DNA from: Thamnaconus septentrionalis
Taxonomy: Eukaryota > Chordata > Actinopteri > Tetraodontiformes > Monacanthidae
Direction: 5' to 3'
NCBI GenBank assembly: GCA_009823395.1
Contig: CM020513.1
Coordinates: 20,380,001 to 20,444,000 of the forward strand
Length of the DNA stretch: 64,000 nucleotides
Numbering within the stretch: position 1 is the first letter of the stretch; the number at the start of each line of letters is the position of its first letter. A program made the translations under genes and the position numbers. Below are positions 23,401 through 42,896 of this stretch, one piece after another. The notes below the pieces were generated by a model. That model made no database searches. It was not told the DNA's origin and saw only the letters and a program-made list of their open reading frames with translations.

Positions 23401-24507
23401 TCACATCCGGGCGGCTCGCTTGCTCGCCTTCAATCGCAATCCCCTTTCCCAGCGCTCTCGACCGGGGAAGGTCCGCCCGCGGCTGCCGAACGAAAGCCCT
23501 ACCCCGTCCCTACCCCCTACCCCGCCCCGGCGGCCCCAAACTCCCGGCACCTCCGTGGTGGGCGTCCGGTGCCGGGCCGCCAAAGGCGTCGCTTCGCAGC
23601 TGCGCAGCTTTTTGTTTTTTTTGGTTATTCCGCACATGACGAGGGCTCCGCCGACGGTGGCAGCGCACGGAGCTAAGCGCTCCCCGTCGGTGCGACATCT
23701 CCGCGCTGAAGTAGCATCGTCGCTTTACGGTAGCTAACAACATCGATCCGCCGCCGCTGCCGCTGCCGCCGCTGCTGCTGCTCCGCCCCCCTCCACCACA
23801 ACCGATACCGTCACATCAACAGCTGATTTACTGCTAACGTTGGACCTCCGAGGGCAACCAACCCGCGCCCCTCACCCACCCACCCAGCGCCTGACCATCT
23901 ATCTGACGGCTAGCGGACGAAGCCCACCCTCTTCATTCTCCTGACGTTTTGGATTTTTTGGGGCCCGCGCCAAGAGAGGACCTCCAGAGTTTGAACCCTC
24001 TGTGATATTTTAACCCCACCGACCCGGTCTCCACCCCAGCGGTGGGTCTTTTTCTTTCTTTCTTTCTTTTTTTTTTTTTTTTTTTAAGGGGGTCCGTTTC
24101 CGCTTCTACTACCTCATCACCCGATGCCTCCCCGTCCCTGCTTGTGAAACTCTCTGCGGGCTTCCCCGACCCTCAATCACCGAGAGGAACCGCCGCCGCC
24201 GCCGCCGCCGCCGCTGCTGCTGCTGACGACAATCCCACCGAGGAGCCTCACTTGGCGCGGGCACTGGCTTCGGCGTAACCCCCCCCGCTGGTTCTCTATC
24301 TCTTCAGTTTAAACCCTCAGGAAGCTAGCTGGCTAGCCTGTACTCGACACCCACACACACACACATACACACACTCAGCGAACCCAGACTGTCGCTGTGG
24401 TGAAGCCCACCACCAGCCACCCCAACCACCACCAACTACCACCAACTACCACCCACCAGGCGACTGCAGCACATCCCCTTGACAGCGCCCGAGCCTCGGC
24501 TCTCGCC
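23401..24507 (+). promoter_or_regulatory. csnk2a2: CpG-rich promoter and 5' UTR of csnk2a2
   Basis: The base composition changes abruptly to GC- and CpG-rich, with GCC/GCT trinucleotide runs at about 23750-23790 and 24190-24225. This is typical of a housekeeping-type CpG island ending at the csnk2a2 start codon. The exact transcription start cannot be read from the sequence. Confidence 0.6.
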
Positions 24508-31681
<7,174 letters not shown>

Positions 31682-32694
31682 AATGCAGGTAACGACGTCA
31701 CGCGAGCACACACGCAAACGCTAAGAATAATAACCATATATACCTTATGAAGACACAATGAACCTCGTTCAGTTAGTTTGCGTATCCGGCCCGTGTCCTC
31801 CGCCACTTCCTCCTCCTCCTCCTCCTCCTCCTCCTCCTCCTCCTCACCTGACGTGACGCCTCTCTCCGTTTCTCCCCTGTCCCCTGCAGGAGCCGAAGAA
31901 AACGGATGTTTGTTACCTCAACTTTGTACCCAGTTGTGACAGTAACTCTGACAAGTGTACAGTGGCAATGGATCAAAGTAACTCTGAACAGTGCAAAACA
32001 CACACGCACACACGCACACAGACACACACATACACCCTACACGCACACACACACTCAGTACCGATGCAAGCACACTCTCTGTACTACACAAATGCGGACA
32101 TGTATACAATCGCTCCTCCTCCTCTGTATCGGTCTGCGACTGGCTCGTCCCGGTCGTTTCCTGTCCAGCAGCCTGACCTGGCGAACTTGAAGCTGCCCCG
32201 CCCCCTCCAGTGCCCTCCCCCTCCCTCCCCCCCAGCTCAGTCTCACGTAGGTCGACAAGGACAAACTACTTTTAAAAGACATTTAAGCCCCGCCCCCTCC
32301 GTCGTCATGTCATCCCCCACACCCCCTGCTCGCATCAGCATGGAGAATGAACAGGATCGTGAGCCTACCCCTCGCCCCTCCCCCACCCGCCCCGATCTGT
32401 TTACCCATCTGTCTGTCTGCCATCCCATCATCCTGTACCCTGACAGACAGACAGGCAGACAGGCAGGCAGGCAGGCAGAAGGAACGTCTTAGCACTACAG
32501 TTCTAAAAGCGGCATGGTGGACTCTCTCTAGTTATAATGATGGTGATGATATTGATAATAATAATGATATTAATGAAAAATAAATGATTTTTATTTAGAT
32601 GAAATGTCTCTGCGTGGAGAGTGAGTTTCTTGATTTTTGTAAAACTTTTTTGTTGCCGTGTGGCATCAATGTGTCCATCGAAGGTGTATGTATG

Positions 32695-32772
<78 letters not shown>

Positions 32773-32790
32773 GAAATAAGGAAATAAAAC
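31682..32790 (+). other. csnk2a2: csnk2a2 3' UTR with a probable intron in the UTR
   Basis: Seven bases after the stop a GCAG|GTAACG donor occurs (GT at 31689-31690). A strong acceptor CCCCTGTCCCCTGCAG ends at 31889, so a 3' UTR intron of 200 bp is likely. It contains a (TCC)n run at about 31806-31846. Polyadenylation candidates are AATAAA at 32579-32584 and, beyond a long (TA)n tract (32699-32769), AATAAA at 32783-32788. Confidence 0.55.
32699..32769. repeat. (TA)n microsatellite
   Basis: About 35 uninterrupted TA units lie between the two candidate polyadenylation signals of csnk2a2. Confidence 0.97.
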
Positions 32791-35295
32791 ATATATTCAA
32801 ATTTTTTACACACCTAAAGATGCTGATGGATTCACACAAAGCTGATATCCTGGGAGGAAAATAGGCTCAGATTCCTTTTAAAGCACAGCCACTCCACAGT
32901 GCAATGCTATTATCTTTTTTTTTTAGACCAATTAAGTGACATTGGATCATTTTTAATGGCACACCTGGCATTATCTCGCGGCACAGTGGTTGAAAAACAC
33001 TTGCAGTGCATCATTAATGCAAATGCATGAGGTGTCCGTGTGCACGGCCAGGTTGACGCTCACCGTCGTCTTGTTCACTTCAACTCTCTTTGCCAAAGCC
33101 GCTTGAAATTCTCTCTCCATTGAAGGGAGAACTCACGGCCAGCTGTGATAAAAGTGCAGCAGCCACAGAGCTTCCGTTGTCGCTCACGAGTTTGCTGCTG
33201 CTTCCTGTCATCTCACAGCTAACCTGCGGCTGTGGCTCTACTCGTCACTTTGAAGCGGCGTATGAGTGAATTCCAGCTGATCATAGTTTTTCTTGCTGCT
33301 GCCTTTCAAGGTTAACTGTTTGCCACTTTGAGGAAAGAAACACTCAAAGGTCTTGCAATACATCTTAATGGCAGCAGGGAGGTTCCCCTGTGCTATTGTG
33401 CGTTTGACCTTTGTTGCCACGTTACTTTTATTTTGGCAACTTAACACTCGTTTCTATATTGTGTACCCCAGTGTTTTGAAATTCTTTTTGACCCACGGCA
33501 CATTAAAAAGGAAATCACATGGCACACCATCAACCAAAAGTATTAAAATTACTTTTATTGTACTGCAAGGACACACTTTTATTCATGTATTTATGGGCAG
33601 CATTATAAGCTTTTACCAATATAAAAATCGTAAATCAGGCCAAATATTACATTATAAAATGATATTATAGCCTAATCAAGACAATATAGTCTATTTATTT
33701 CTACTCACTCAGTGTGATCAATAATTTACAAAGTTACAATTTCTGAAGCAAAAAAATGTATATACAAACACAATCAACACACTGATATAGCAGCATGACC
33801 ATTATTCTGCTTTACTGAATGATATAAAGTGAACAGAAAAAAGAAAAAAAAAGCATTTCAAAGATTTTTTTTTCCTTTTTAAATTAGCCAATGGTTTGAC
33901 GTAACTTCCATCAACCTTCACCGCCGCCACCAGAGTAAAGAAAATGTTGTGGATGACACGTGAACCGGAGCAGGACCCCTGCGCGGAGCACTTGACTTGA
34001 GAGACACCAATCAGCTGATGACCCCGTGAAAGCCGAGCTCGGCCCCGGGAGGAGCTGACGGACGAGTGGAGTGATGGATGTGGGTGGCCGCCTCTGTTTT
34101 TTGTATGCAAATACTCGTGTTAATTACTGCGGTTGGGTCCGACTTGATCATTGTCTGGTTAAACCTTGAATCTCTGAAACTTGGCGCCACTTACTGCCGC
34201 CACTTCCACATGAAAATTATGGCCCTCACTGTTTGTTTGGGTCCGTCTTGACTGGTGGGGCCACGATGGGTTCTAAAATGTGAGGGAGGGGGCCGGAGCA
34301 GGAGCAGATGGATGGAGTGTTTTGGTGACACAGCTCATAGGGGAAAAAAAAAAAAAAAAATGTATGATGGAATATGTGGAAAATGTGGTTTAATGTCAAT
34401 TGAAAATGAACAAAAGCAAAGTTGCAGCAAGATATCTATCTTTGAAGCCCCACGACATTTCACTCTTCATTGAAATGACTCTTAAAGCTAGTAATATAAT
34501 CTCTTCAAGTTCGGCGGGCCGGATTAAAAAGCGTAAGGGCCACATATGGCCCCCGGACCATAGTTTGCCCATGCCTGTTCTAGAGCTTTGCTTTTTTTTT
34601 TCATGGATCGCTGGACTGATGTCTGAATGGTGAAGTTGATTTGCAGAGGTAAGTTTACACCTTGTAGTTTTTAAGTCCTCAGACTACAGGCCGGCGGGTT
34701 TGCACACACACACACACACTTACTAGTTGAGGGCTTCTGCACGTAGTTCACTGACAGTTGTCAACAGCATCAGCACCACAGAGCTGACTGTACACTGCCC
34801 TGTTTCACATCTAGGTCTTTTGCGTGTTTGGCTATGACGTTGAAAAGGTGGATTCTCGGAAATCCAGCCAACGACTAGTACAGTGTGAAGCTCGAAGTGG
34901 GAGACTGAAGAACAACACCTCATTTCTTAGAACACAGAGCCAGTCACAATTACAGTAGTTTCCCTTGAACCACTCCAGTTCCAATATGCAGCATTAGCCT
35001 TGGCCTTTAACAGAGGGCCATCAGTAAAATAAATTAAAAAATTGATGAAATGCCCTCAAATCTCAATTGGTTAAATTGCTATTTATGTTTCCACTGACAT
35101 ATACCAGTGTTCACCGCACGGCTCTAATTCTGCACTCTGATTTGAGTCGGAGGAATGGATTCACGAGTCGTCTTTGTTTTTCAGCCTGCTGTTGCTGCCG
35201 GCGGCGCCGAGTATCAGCTTCCGCGTTGTATAGAAACCAGAGCTCCAGCTTCCTGTCCCATACAACCTGACTCCTTGCTCACGTTCAGGCACACC

Positions 35296-35331
<36 letters not shown>

Positions 35332-35469
35332 TATATAGAATGAGAAACACATACCGGGGTACACAAGAACACTACTTGAGTTTTCAAAGCATCCTGACCA
35401 TGAAACTTTTAACAGCCCGACTTGTCTGATCAGCAGTGGCGACTGATCACAGTGCCGCCAGTCTGAGGT

Positions 35470-35501
<32 letters not shown>

Positions 35502-37157
35502 TGGTCACCTGTTGGTGTGTTTTTTTTTTCCATAGGATACAAACACACCCAAACCCTCTGACATTCTCCGATGGGCTCTTTTCCAATTTTACCACCGCGG
35601 CACACGCGGCACTCATTTCATTGACCGCACGGCCTGGCACTGTGGCAAGTTGTGACTGTTGCAAGCGTCAAACTTATTTCAAAGTTCAAACTATATTCAT
35701 AAAATAATTCATTTCCGTCCGTCCTCGGAATCAAACGCCATTTTCAGAAGATACAGCACGATGGAGGAGCACAAACATTCACACGCTAAACACGCATGCA
35801 AAAGAAAAAGGAAGAAGATGAAATCACAAAAACTATCAGCTGCTCATTTCCAGTCACTCACTGCAAAAGGCTGCTGATTTTTCTTCCTTACAATCAAGCT
35901 CTCATCTCAGCTGACTGCACATTCATGCAGGTGTTTCCTCTTTCAGACTGTGTCTCAGTTTCAACAAGGATGCAGCTCTCTAATGATAGTTTGTTCCTCT
36001 GTCTTTGGACAAAACAATCTGTCACCTCATTGGGGTCATACAACGGTGAAGACTCGAACGATTAACACACTTCCTCAGTCACTTTCATCTGCAGATGTCA
36101 CATTGCTGCACTTTGATAGAAAACAAACTGCTTCCTGAAGTCCAATAAGACGAATATCCCGTGCAGCTTATTCAGAGTGCAGCGTTTCTCTTTGCTTTTG
36201 TCACCGGTTGGACTGAGACTTGTGTCCAAATGTGTTTCATGTGATTTATGTTTATTCAGAATCTTAAGCTGTCGTGTTCAAGTCTATTGATTGGCAGATT
36301 CAAATGTGCATCAGCAATAAGCTCAGTAATTCGGTCAATGTTTGTCTTTCACTGTCACAGAAGCTCAAACCAAGATATCATGAAAGGAGGAACAGATTCT
36401 TGGTGATGTTATGGATTTTTAATAGACATCGGGGAAATTCACAAACACAGCACAACACGTGCAACTAACACGTCAGTTGCCTTTGGAATTTACTACTCAC
36501 AAGTTCTCTTTTCAATTCCTTATGTATTTATATCATTGATATTAGGAATTGCATACAATTTACATCGGACATTTTCTGAATGATATAAGCATGTGATAAT
36601 AAACTGGCAACTTGTCCAGGCTGGAACCCAGCCTTGGCCAAAGACCTGCTGGGATGGACATGCTCAATGGTTAAATACAGAATGACAGCTGTTCACAATC
36701 ACTCGGAAAAAGTTTGCCGTCTTGATTTTGCTGCACAGTTCTTCTAGAGGTGCACGGGTGAAGGTGATGCTCAGCCAGCCACAGTAGGAAACAACAGCAA
36801 CAAAAAAGGGAACAGCAAAGAATGACAGGAGAGAATAAAACACTCTCCCAGCTAAACAACAAGAAAAACTTAAAGGTCCACTGTGTGAAATTTTGACATG
36901 ACGATCATGACTTTTATTGTACTGCGACTATACACTTTTATTTATGTATTTCTGGGCAGTATGTTTAGCTTTTACCAATATAAATCTCATAACTCAAGCC
37001 AAATTTTACACACTGGACCTTTAAATCATGAGAAACTTTCAAACAGAATCTTACATTTTAACCCCCCAACCCTCCCCATCCTGTCCATTCATATTAACAG
37101 GGACTGAAAATCAGTCTGGTGCTAAGGCGGCCCCCACGTGTCAGGAGCATTGTGCAG
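32791..37157. other. spacer downstream of csnk2a2, transposon fragments
   Basis: Nested remnants are visible: hAT-like ends at about 32920-33003 (CGCGGCACAGTGGTTGAAAA) and 33466-33530 (GACCCACGGCACATT), MITE-A pieces at 33536-33660 and 36870-37025, and a hAT-like end at 34505-34585. (CA)n runs lie at 34703-34720, 35299-35328 and 35470-35500. No coding sequence is recognised. Confidence 0.55.
36870..37025. mobile_element. MITE family A, short copy with both terminal inverted repeats
   Basis: The 156-bp copy starts TTAAAGGTCCACTGTGTGAA and ends TTTTACACACTGGACCTTTA plus A. The ends are near-perfect inverted repeats. The internal 300 bp seen in the long copies is missing. This copy defines the element's termini. 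Confidence 0.85.
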
Positions 37158-38516
37158 TCAGAGGGTCAGTGACAGTGTCGCCCCAGAGTCACTGTGAGAG
37201 CTGGAGGTGTGTTGAGCAGACAGCCTCTCTGCTGGGCTGGAGGTCACTGAGTCGACCTCTGGGGTCAACAGACACGTTTTACGCTGCGTTTGTGTCTCAG
37301 GCAGCTGGGACCCGACTTCTTCTCCGCCTTGGTTCCGGGAGACGGCAAAGTCGGAGGCGGGGGGGCCTGTTTCCTGTGGGAGAAAAAAACGCACGCCCGC
37401 ACACACACAAGCAGAGACACAGGGGTGGTGAGATGAGACGAGGAAGCGTGATTGAGCGATGGTCCTGCCGCTGACGCGCCGGTGATTCATTATTGATGGC
37501 CGACTCCTGCGGCCTCCTGTTGACGGGGGCCGCTGCTGTGATCACACTGCAGCAGCCGCAACCTGCGCAAACCCGTTCCCGCGCCTCAATAATTCATCGG
37601 CCGTACGCACAAACACACAAACAGCAACGCAACACTTTTGATTGGCCACGTATTGATTGTGATTACTCGTTGGGCTATCGGGTTACAATTCAGAACCGTG
37701 TCACGAACAAACACGTAGAAGAATGCTTTCTTTCTACCCGTGGTGATCTGAATGCACCAGGAGTCACTTTTGAGCAGATGCAACAATTGCAACTTCCATT
37801 AACACTTGTCCTAAACTTGCAAGCGGTGCTGGACTACACCCTGGACAAACTGAAATTTGATGAAATTTGATGAAATAACAGATACAGGACATCGTCCTCT
37901 ACGTCAGTCTCACTCATCACAGAAACACATCTTAAAAACCACATTATATAACAAAATGTACAATGAATAAAAATAAATAAGATAGTAGTTCATGATTAAC
38001 CACAAAGTCAGTATCACTAACAGCCGTGAAGTCTTTGACATGTTAGAACATGTTTATAACATGTTTATAACTGTGTGAAACTGAATAATTTTGTATGACA
38101 CATCTGACATCATCTCACAGTGCACTAGTGTACCCAGATACTGTCAATAGTTTACAAAGATTTTTGTTTCAAAATTAGAATCAGTTTCCTAGCGCTTCTC
38201 TGAACCTTCTCAATTCTGCCAATGTATGTTACTTTGTATTTTACAGTAGACAATTTAGAGTTGCCAATTAGCCTAATGTGCATGTCAGGGGGGCACCAGT
38301 TACGGTAGATAGATATGTAGATAGTGGAGCTTTTCCTCACCTGCTGGCAGCAGCAGCCTCCCTTTGCTGCACCTGCTTCATCCTCTTCAACAGGCAATAA
38401 ATCTGTCTCAGGGTCAGCTTTGGGGAATGGTGTGTCAGGCGGGGTCGGGGCGGGCAGCGAGGACCCCGATATACAAAAACAGACAGGTAGGCGGACCTGG
38501 GTCCTTTCCCAAACAG
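37158..38516 (-). CDS. candidate unidentified minus-strand gene, last two exons
   Basis: Two open minus-strand segments have good splice sites and compatible phase. The upstream exon is 38516-38341 (acceptor CCCCTGCAG, donor GTGAGG, 176 nt, ending in frame with GGCCCQQ). The terminal exon is 37373-37158 (acceptor CTCCCACAG, 71 codons then TGA, Ser/Thr-rich, ending GATLSLTL). The upstream exon begins with the last two bases of a codon and reads WERTQVRLPVCFCISGSS, then a Pro-rich and an acidic stretch. I do not recognise the family, and no further upstream exon is convincing. They could be real exons of a small or fast-evolving gene, or chance open sequence. Confidence 0.3.
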
Positions 38517-39302
38517 CTGCAGGGGCTGACCATTGGCAAGGCAGGATGCAAACTGGTTGTCATCAGAAGAAAAAGGAAGAAAAGGGCGAGAGAGGTCGGT
38601 CACTTGTCTCAATCTGCTGTTTCAATCAGGCACAATGGAAAGACGGGCAGCACAGCACAGAAATTGAACTAGAGAGCAGGTCATGAACGAGGACGACAGT
38701 CACATTCTTATCTAGATTATTAGATCTGTTAATATATTGTTTCTGAATCTGCAAAGTGTCTCCATCAATTCAAGGATGTTCACAACATTCATGCATGTCA
38801 GATCTGAAGTATCACTCCTCAAGATCCTTCAGCTATTCTATACGTAAATAATAGATTTTCTGTGATATATAGTGTTTTCTTTGGACTTGTTCACTACACT
38901 ACTGGGTAACTCACAACATCCAACTCAAAAGACTTTAGCTTTGACATCATCCTTGTGAATAGATTTATTTGGAAGTTGAATTTTAACTAAAGTGATCTGG
39001 TTGACTTCACTCAAACATTCAGCCTTGCACTTCTGCACGGACAAATTAAAATGTGCTTTCAACAGTCCTGTAATAATCTAGTCTCCTGGACGCTCAGTGC
39101 TGTAGATCAGTAGTTAAGGTCGCGATGGCAAAAGTTGTCCACAAACATGTGAGTGAAGTCAGAAAATTGTTACGATTTTTTTTTTCTCCCAACACACACT
39201 CACTCGGAAAAACTATAGGACCATTCACACTGCGGCAATTCATCTCAGTAGATTGATTTACAGGGCGACATTTGATCATGTAGATTTGCCTTTCTAACAT
39301 TG

Positions 39303-39351
<49 letters not shown>

Positions 39352-41066
39352 TGAGAACAAGCTTAGCTCTCACATAACCACCAAGTTCACTGCACACATG
39401 TGTAAACACGTTGAAATCCAGTCGCCCCCCCCCACAAAAAAAAAATACCCGTCCATTTCTTCATTTGCTTCCCATTGTTGGTGCCTTGCATGTAATATTT
39501 ATCTCAAAATCATTATCTTAAGCAATCAAAGTGGCCTTGCATGTCGTAGCCCAGACAAAAAAAAACGTATTCCCCTACTTATTAGATAACCCTTCTTATG
39601 AATAATTCTTCACTGAAGATGCACACGGTGATCATGCATCAAACACAGGAGTCGAAAGGTACTCACTGGGACGACGGTTGCCATGGTGCGCTGCTGCTGC
39701 TCTGCCAAAAAAAAAAAAAAGAACTCTTAACTGTTCCAAGTTTGACTGAGGCTTCTTATACTTGTCTTCATTTCCAGGCCAAATTATGGACCAATAGTCC
39801 TGGAGCGGAGAGAGATAACCCCGCCTACACCTGACATCACAAGCAGTGAGGTCAGTACCACACACACACACACACACACAAGCCGTGTTTCCTCAGGTTA
39901 CACTGACACGGCCCATTATTGAAGGCTCTTTTGTTGCACAGAGTATATTTTTAGAAGTGGTGTTACTTCGGGGAAGGAGACAAAAGGGAAAGAGGAAAGA
40001 AGGAAATGAGGAAAACATAAACACAAACAAGAATAAAAAGGAGTGAAAAGGACTAAAAGGCAGGAACGCAGAGACGATGACAACAACAAGCAACAACAAC
40101 CGTCGGACGGTCAACAAACCTGTTCACGCACCCACGGTGCACTGTATGTGACATACCCTGACAATGCGGTGCCCCGGTGCGTTAATATAACATGGCACAT
40201 CACTGCCGGGAAGACAGTTACCCACTAACTCTGCTGTGTTTGTACTCCAAACAGCTGAAACAGGAGAGGAGCGCAAAGTAACAACTCATCTGAAGTTGGT
40301 GTCGTTATCTCTACGAGTCAATACTGGTGATAAAATCTTTTAATTCTTTTTATTTTCAACTTGCTGGCTAGTGATAACTGATGACGATCAAGCCTGCTGG
40401 GGTAGAAACAAAGAAAGAAAGGAAAAAGTGGTAATCAGCTCAGTAATTTGGCCAGTGTTTGTCTTTCACTGTCACGGTAGCTCAAACAAAGCTATTCACC
40501 TGAGGTGGACTGAGGCCGAGTTTGTAAACAATATATTAGGGAACATATTGTGGTGCTTGAACTGTTCCAACGTCCTTGTTTCGCTCAGGTTTATTCCCTC
40601 TACTGAAGTGCTGAAAGAAAACTTTGAGTGTACGCAAAGCCATTTGCACCCCATGAATTCCTTGACTTTCATTTTCCTTCTTTTCAAAACTTTGCCCGCT
40701 TTTGTTTCACGTTTCACGGTCATCCAAAAAAAAAAAAACCGCAAGAGGGCGCTCTCGCATTGACCGTCATTGCCTTCAAAATTACCAGAAGGAGTTTATG
40801 ATGTCAGCAGTGTTTACGGGTGTTCGAGTCTTGCATCGTAGTTGTTTCCATGGCTTTCAGGCCCTCTGGAATATGAGTGATAAAAATGACAAGCAAACAG
40901 TAGAACATGCTGAATCACAAATGAATATGAGCGCTTGTTTTGTTTTTTTGTTTCGCCGCACCGCCGCACTCACCTGCGGAGGGCAGGCTTTCCGACGTGA
41001 CGCGAACGCATCGAGCGACCTCATCTGTTCGGTTAAGATAAGGCTGTGTGTTTATTGGGTGCTTTT

Positions 41067-41128
<62 letters not shown>

Positions 41129-42000
41129 CACGCCATCGTCTTCAAGTGGAAACAGTTACTAGACTAATCCATGGATGAACAGTCGAAAATCAGCGACTGT
41201 TATTCCAAATGTCTGGTGTTGAGTGGTTTCAAACTGAATAAATAAATGAATGAATGAATAAATAAATCGCCAGACACTTTAAGTTTAAAAGACAACGAGG
41301 AAGATTCGATTAAAGGTTATACCCGTAGTTTTAACCACACAAGCAGTGAGGCTCACATCCAACAATACTCAGCAAAAGTGTGAGAGGATTTGTCGTTCCG
41401 TGCATTGCCCTTGAATTTAATCTTATAAAATATATAGGAATACTTTTTTTTTTTTTTTTTTTTTTTGACATATATAGTATATCTGTGTTTAGCTGCATTA
41501 AGACACGACGTTTGTCTTTACTCGCGCCCTGCAGTGTTTTCGGAGCAACAGGTGCGTCTGGATGCTGTGCCGCGTTCAGGGAACCTTTCGCAATCGGTCA
41601 TCGGCCCCTGTCCGGCTTCCAACACGCATTTCTGCGCGTGATAAAACAAACGATGAAGTCAAACAATAACCGAATGAGGAAACTGTTTAAGTGTGGTGAA
41701 TTTCAAGGGCTTTGAAAAAAGAAAACCCCCCGTGCTTCTGCTTCGAACGACACGTCCGGCCGTTTTTACGAGCCTACCGAAGGACCGCAGACCCCGCCTC
41801 CTCCACCAACCGCCGCGTCGTCCTCCTCCGGATAGTTACTAAGTTTTGTACCCTCCGGATATTAACGGCGAAGTTGCACCGCCAGCGCGGTAGTCAGCTC
41901 GACGCTCCGGTCCTCCAGGGAGGTGACTCCGCTTTCTCCGCCGAGCCTTGCGCCGATGCCTCGGCCTGCCAGGTGGACGCCCCGCACGCTCGCCGTCAGG
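38517..42000. other. spacer upstream of fa2h
   Basis: This is mostly AT-rich sequence with (CT)n/(CA)n at 39308-39351, a (CA)n run at 41069-41124 and a T-run at 41443-41466. GC content rises from about 41730 into the fa2h first exon, consistent with a promoter. No recognised gene lies here. A 35-nt minus-strand exon-like segment at about 39676-39710 (acceptor after a T-run, GTGAGTAC donor) is noted only as a weak candidate. Confidence 0.5.
41069..41124. repeat. (CA)n microsatellite
   Basis: A run of about 28 CA units lies upstream of fa2h. Confidence 0.96.
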
Positions 42001-42847
42001 ATGTCTCCGTCCACGGCCCCCCGGTACTTTACGGAGCGGGAGGTGGCCCGCCACCGCACCAAGGACTCCTGCTGGGTGCTGCTGGGCACCAGGGTGTACG
42101 ACGTGACCGCTTTCCTGCGGATGCACCCCGGCGGCGAGGCGCTCATCCTCCGGCGCTCGGGCGAGGACGTGAGCCGGGTGATGGAGGGACCTCCGCACCG
42201 GCACTCGGAGAACGCCAGGCGGTGGATGGAGCAGTACTACATCGGGGAGTTGATGGGGGACGGCGGCGGCGGCGTCGAGGACGAGGCGCAGGTGAGTCGA
42301 AGCGCACCTGTGGCTAGCTCGCCCGACCTCGGGGGTATACTCGCAAACACACGTCCAAGGAGAGCGTTTACAGAGAAGAAATGAGTCTCAGTTTCAGCCA
42401 AAGGTCAATAAAAGTAGGACTGCTGTCAGTTCCCTCTGTGACTTTATCCGTTTTTAACCCTCTTTAATTGTGGAAACGGTGGGAACGGGCAGTAGCTCCG
42501 CCACAACTTTACACCTGTTATTATTCCGGAAGTTTCCACACGTACACACACATACACGTATTGCTTTGCCCGAGGAGATAAATATTATCTGCTCGTGGTG
42601 TGCGAGTCATTGCATACTTGAAGATTTGGCATTCTTCATAGCTAGCATTCCAAATGCTAGCTATGAAGAAGTAGTGGAGTTAGGGGACGAGGAGAAAAAT
42701 GACACGTGAGAAGAAGAAGAAGAAGAAGAAGAAGAAGAAGAAGAAGAAGAAGAAGCTGGTAATCGTGCAGTGTCTGTTAGAAAGGAGGGAGGGGCGCACA
42801 GGTGATGGGGTTGGGTGGTTGCAGTGGTGTGTTAATGAATGATTCAA

Positions 42848-42896
<49 letters not shown>

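Noticed and set aside
35150..35343. Plus-strand open segment after TTTGTTTTTCAG
   Set aside because: It has a good acceptor, but the frame runs into a CA microsatellite, has no donor or partner exon in phase, and shows no family motif.
41040..41145. Thr-His and Cys-Val repeat ORFs across CA/GT tracts here and at 6063, 42851, 49147 and 49323
   Set aside because: They are microsatellite artefacts without conserved flanks.
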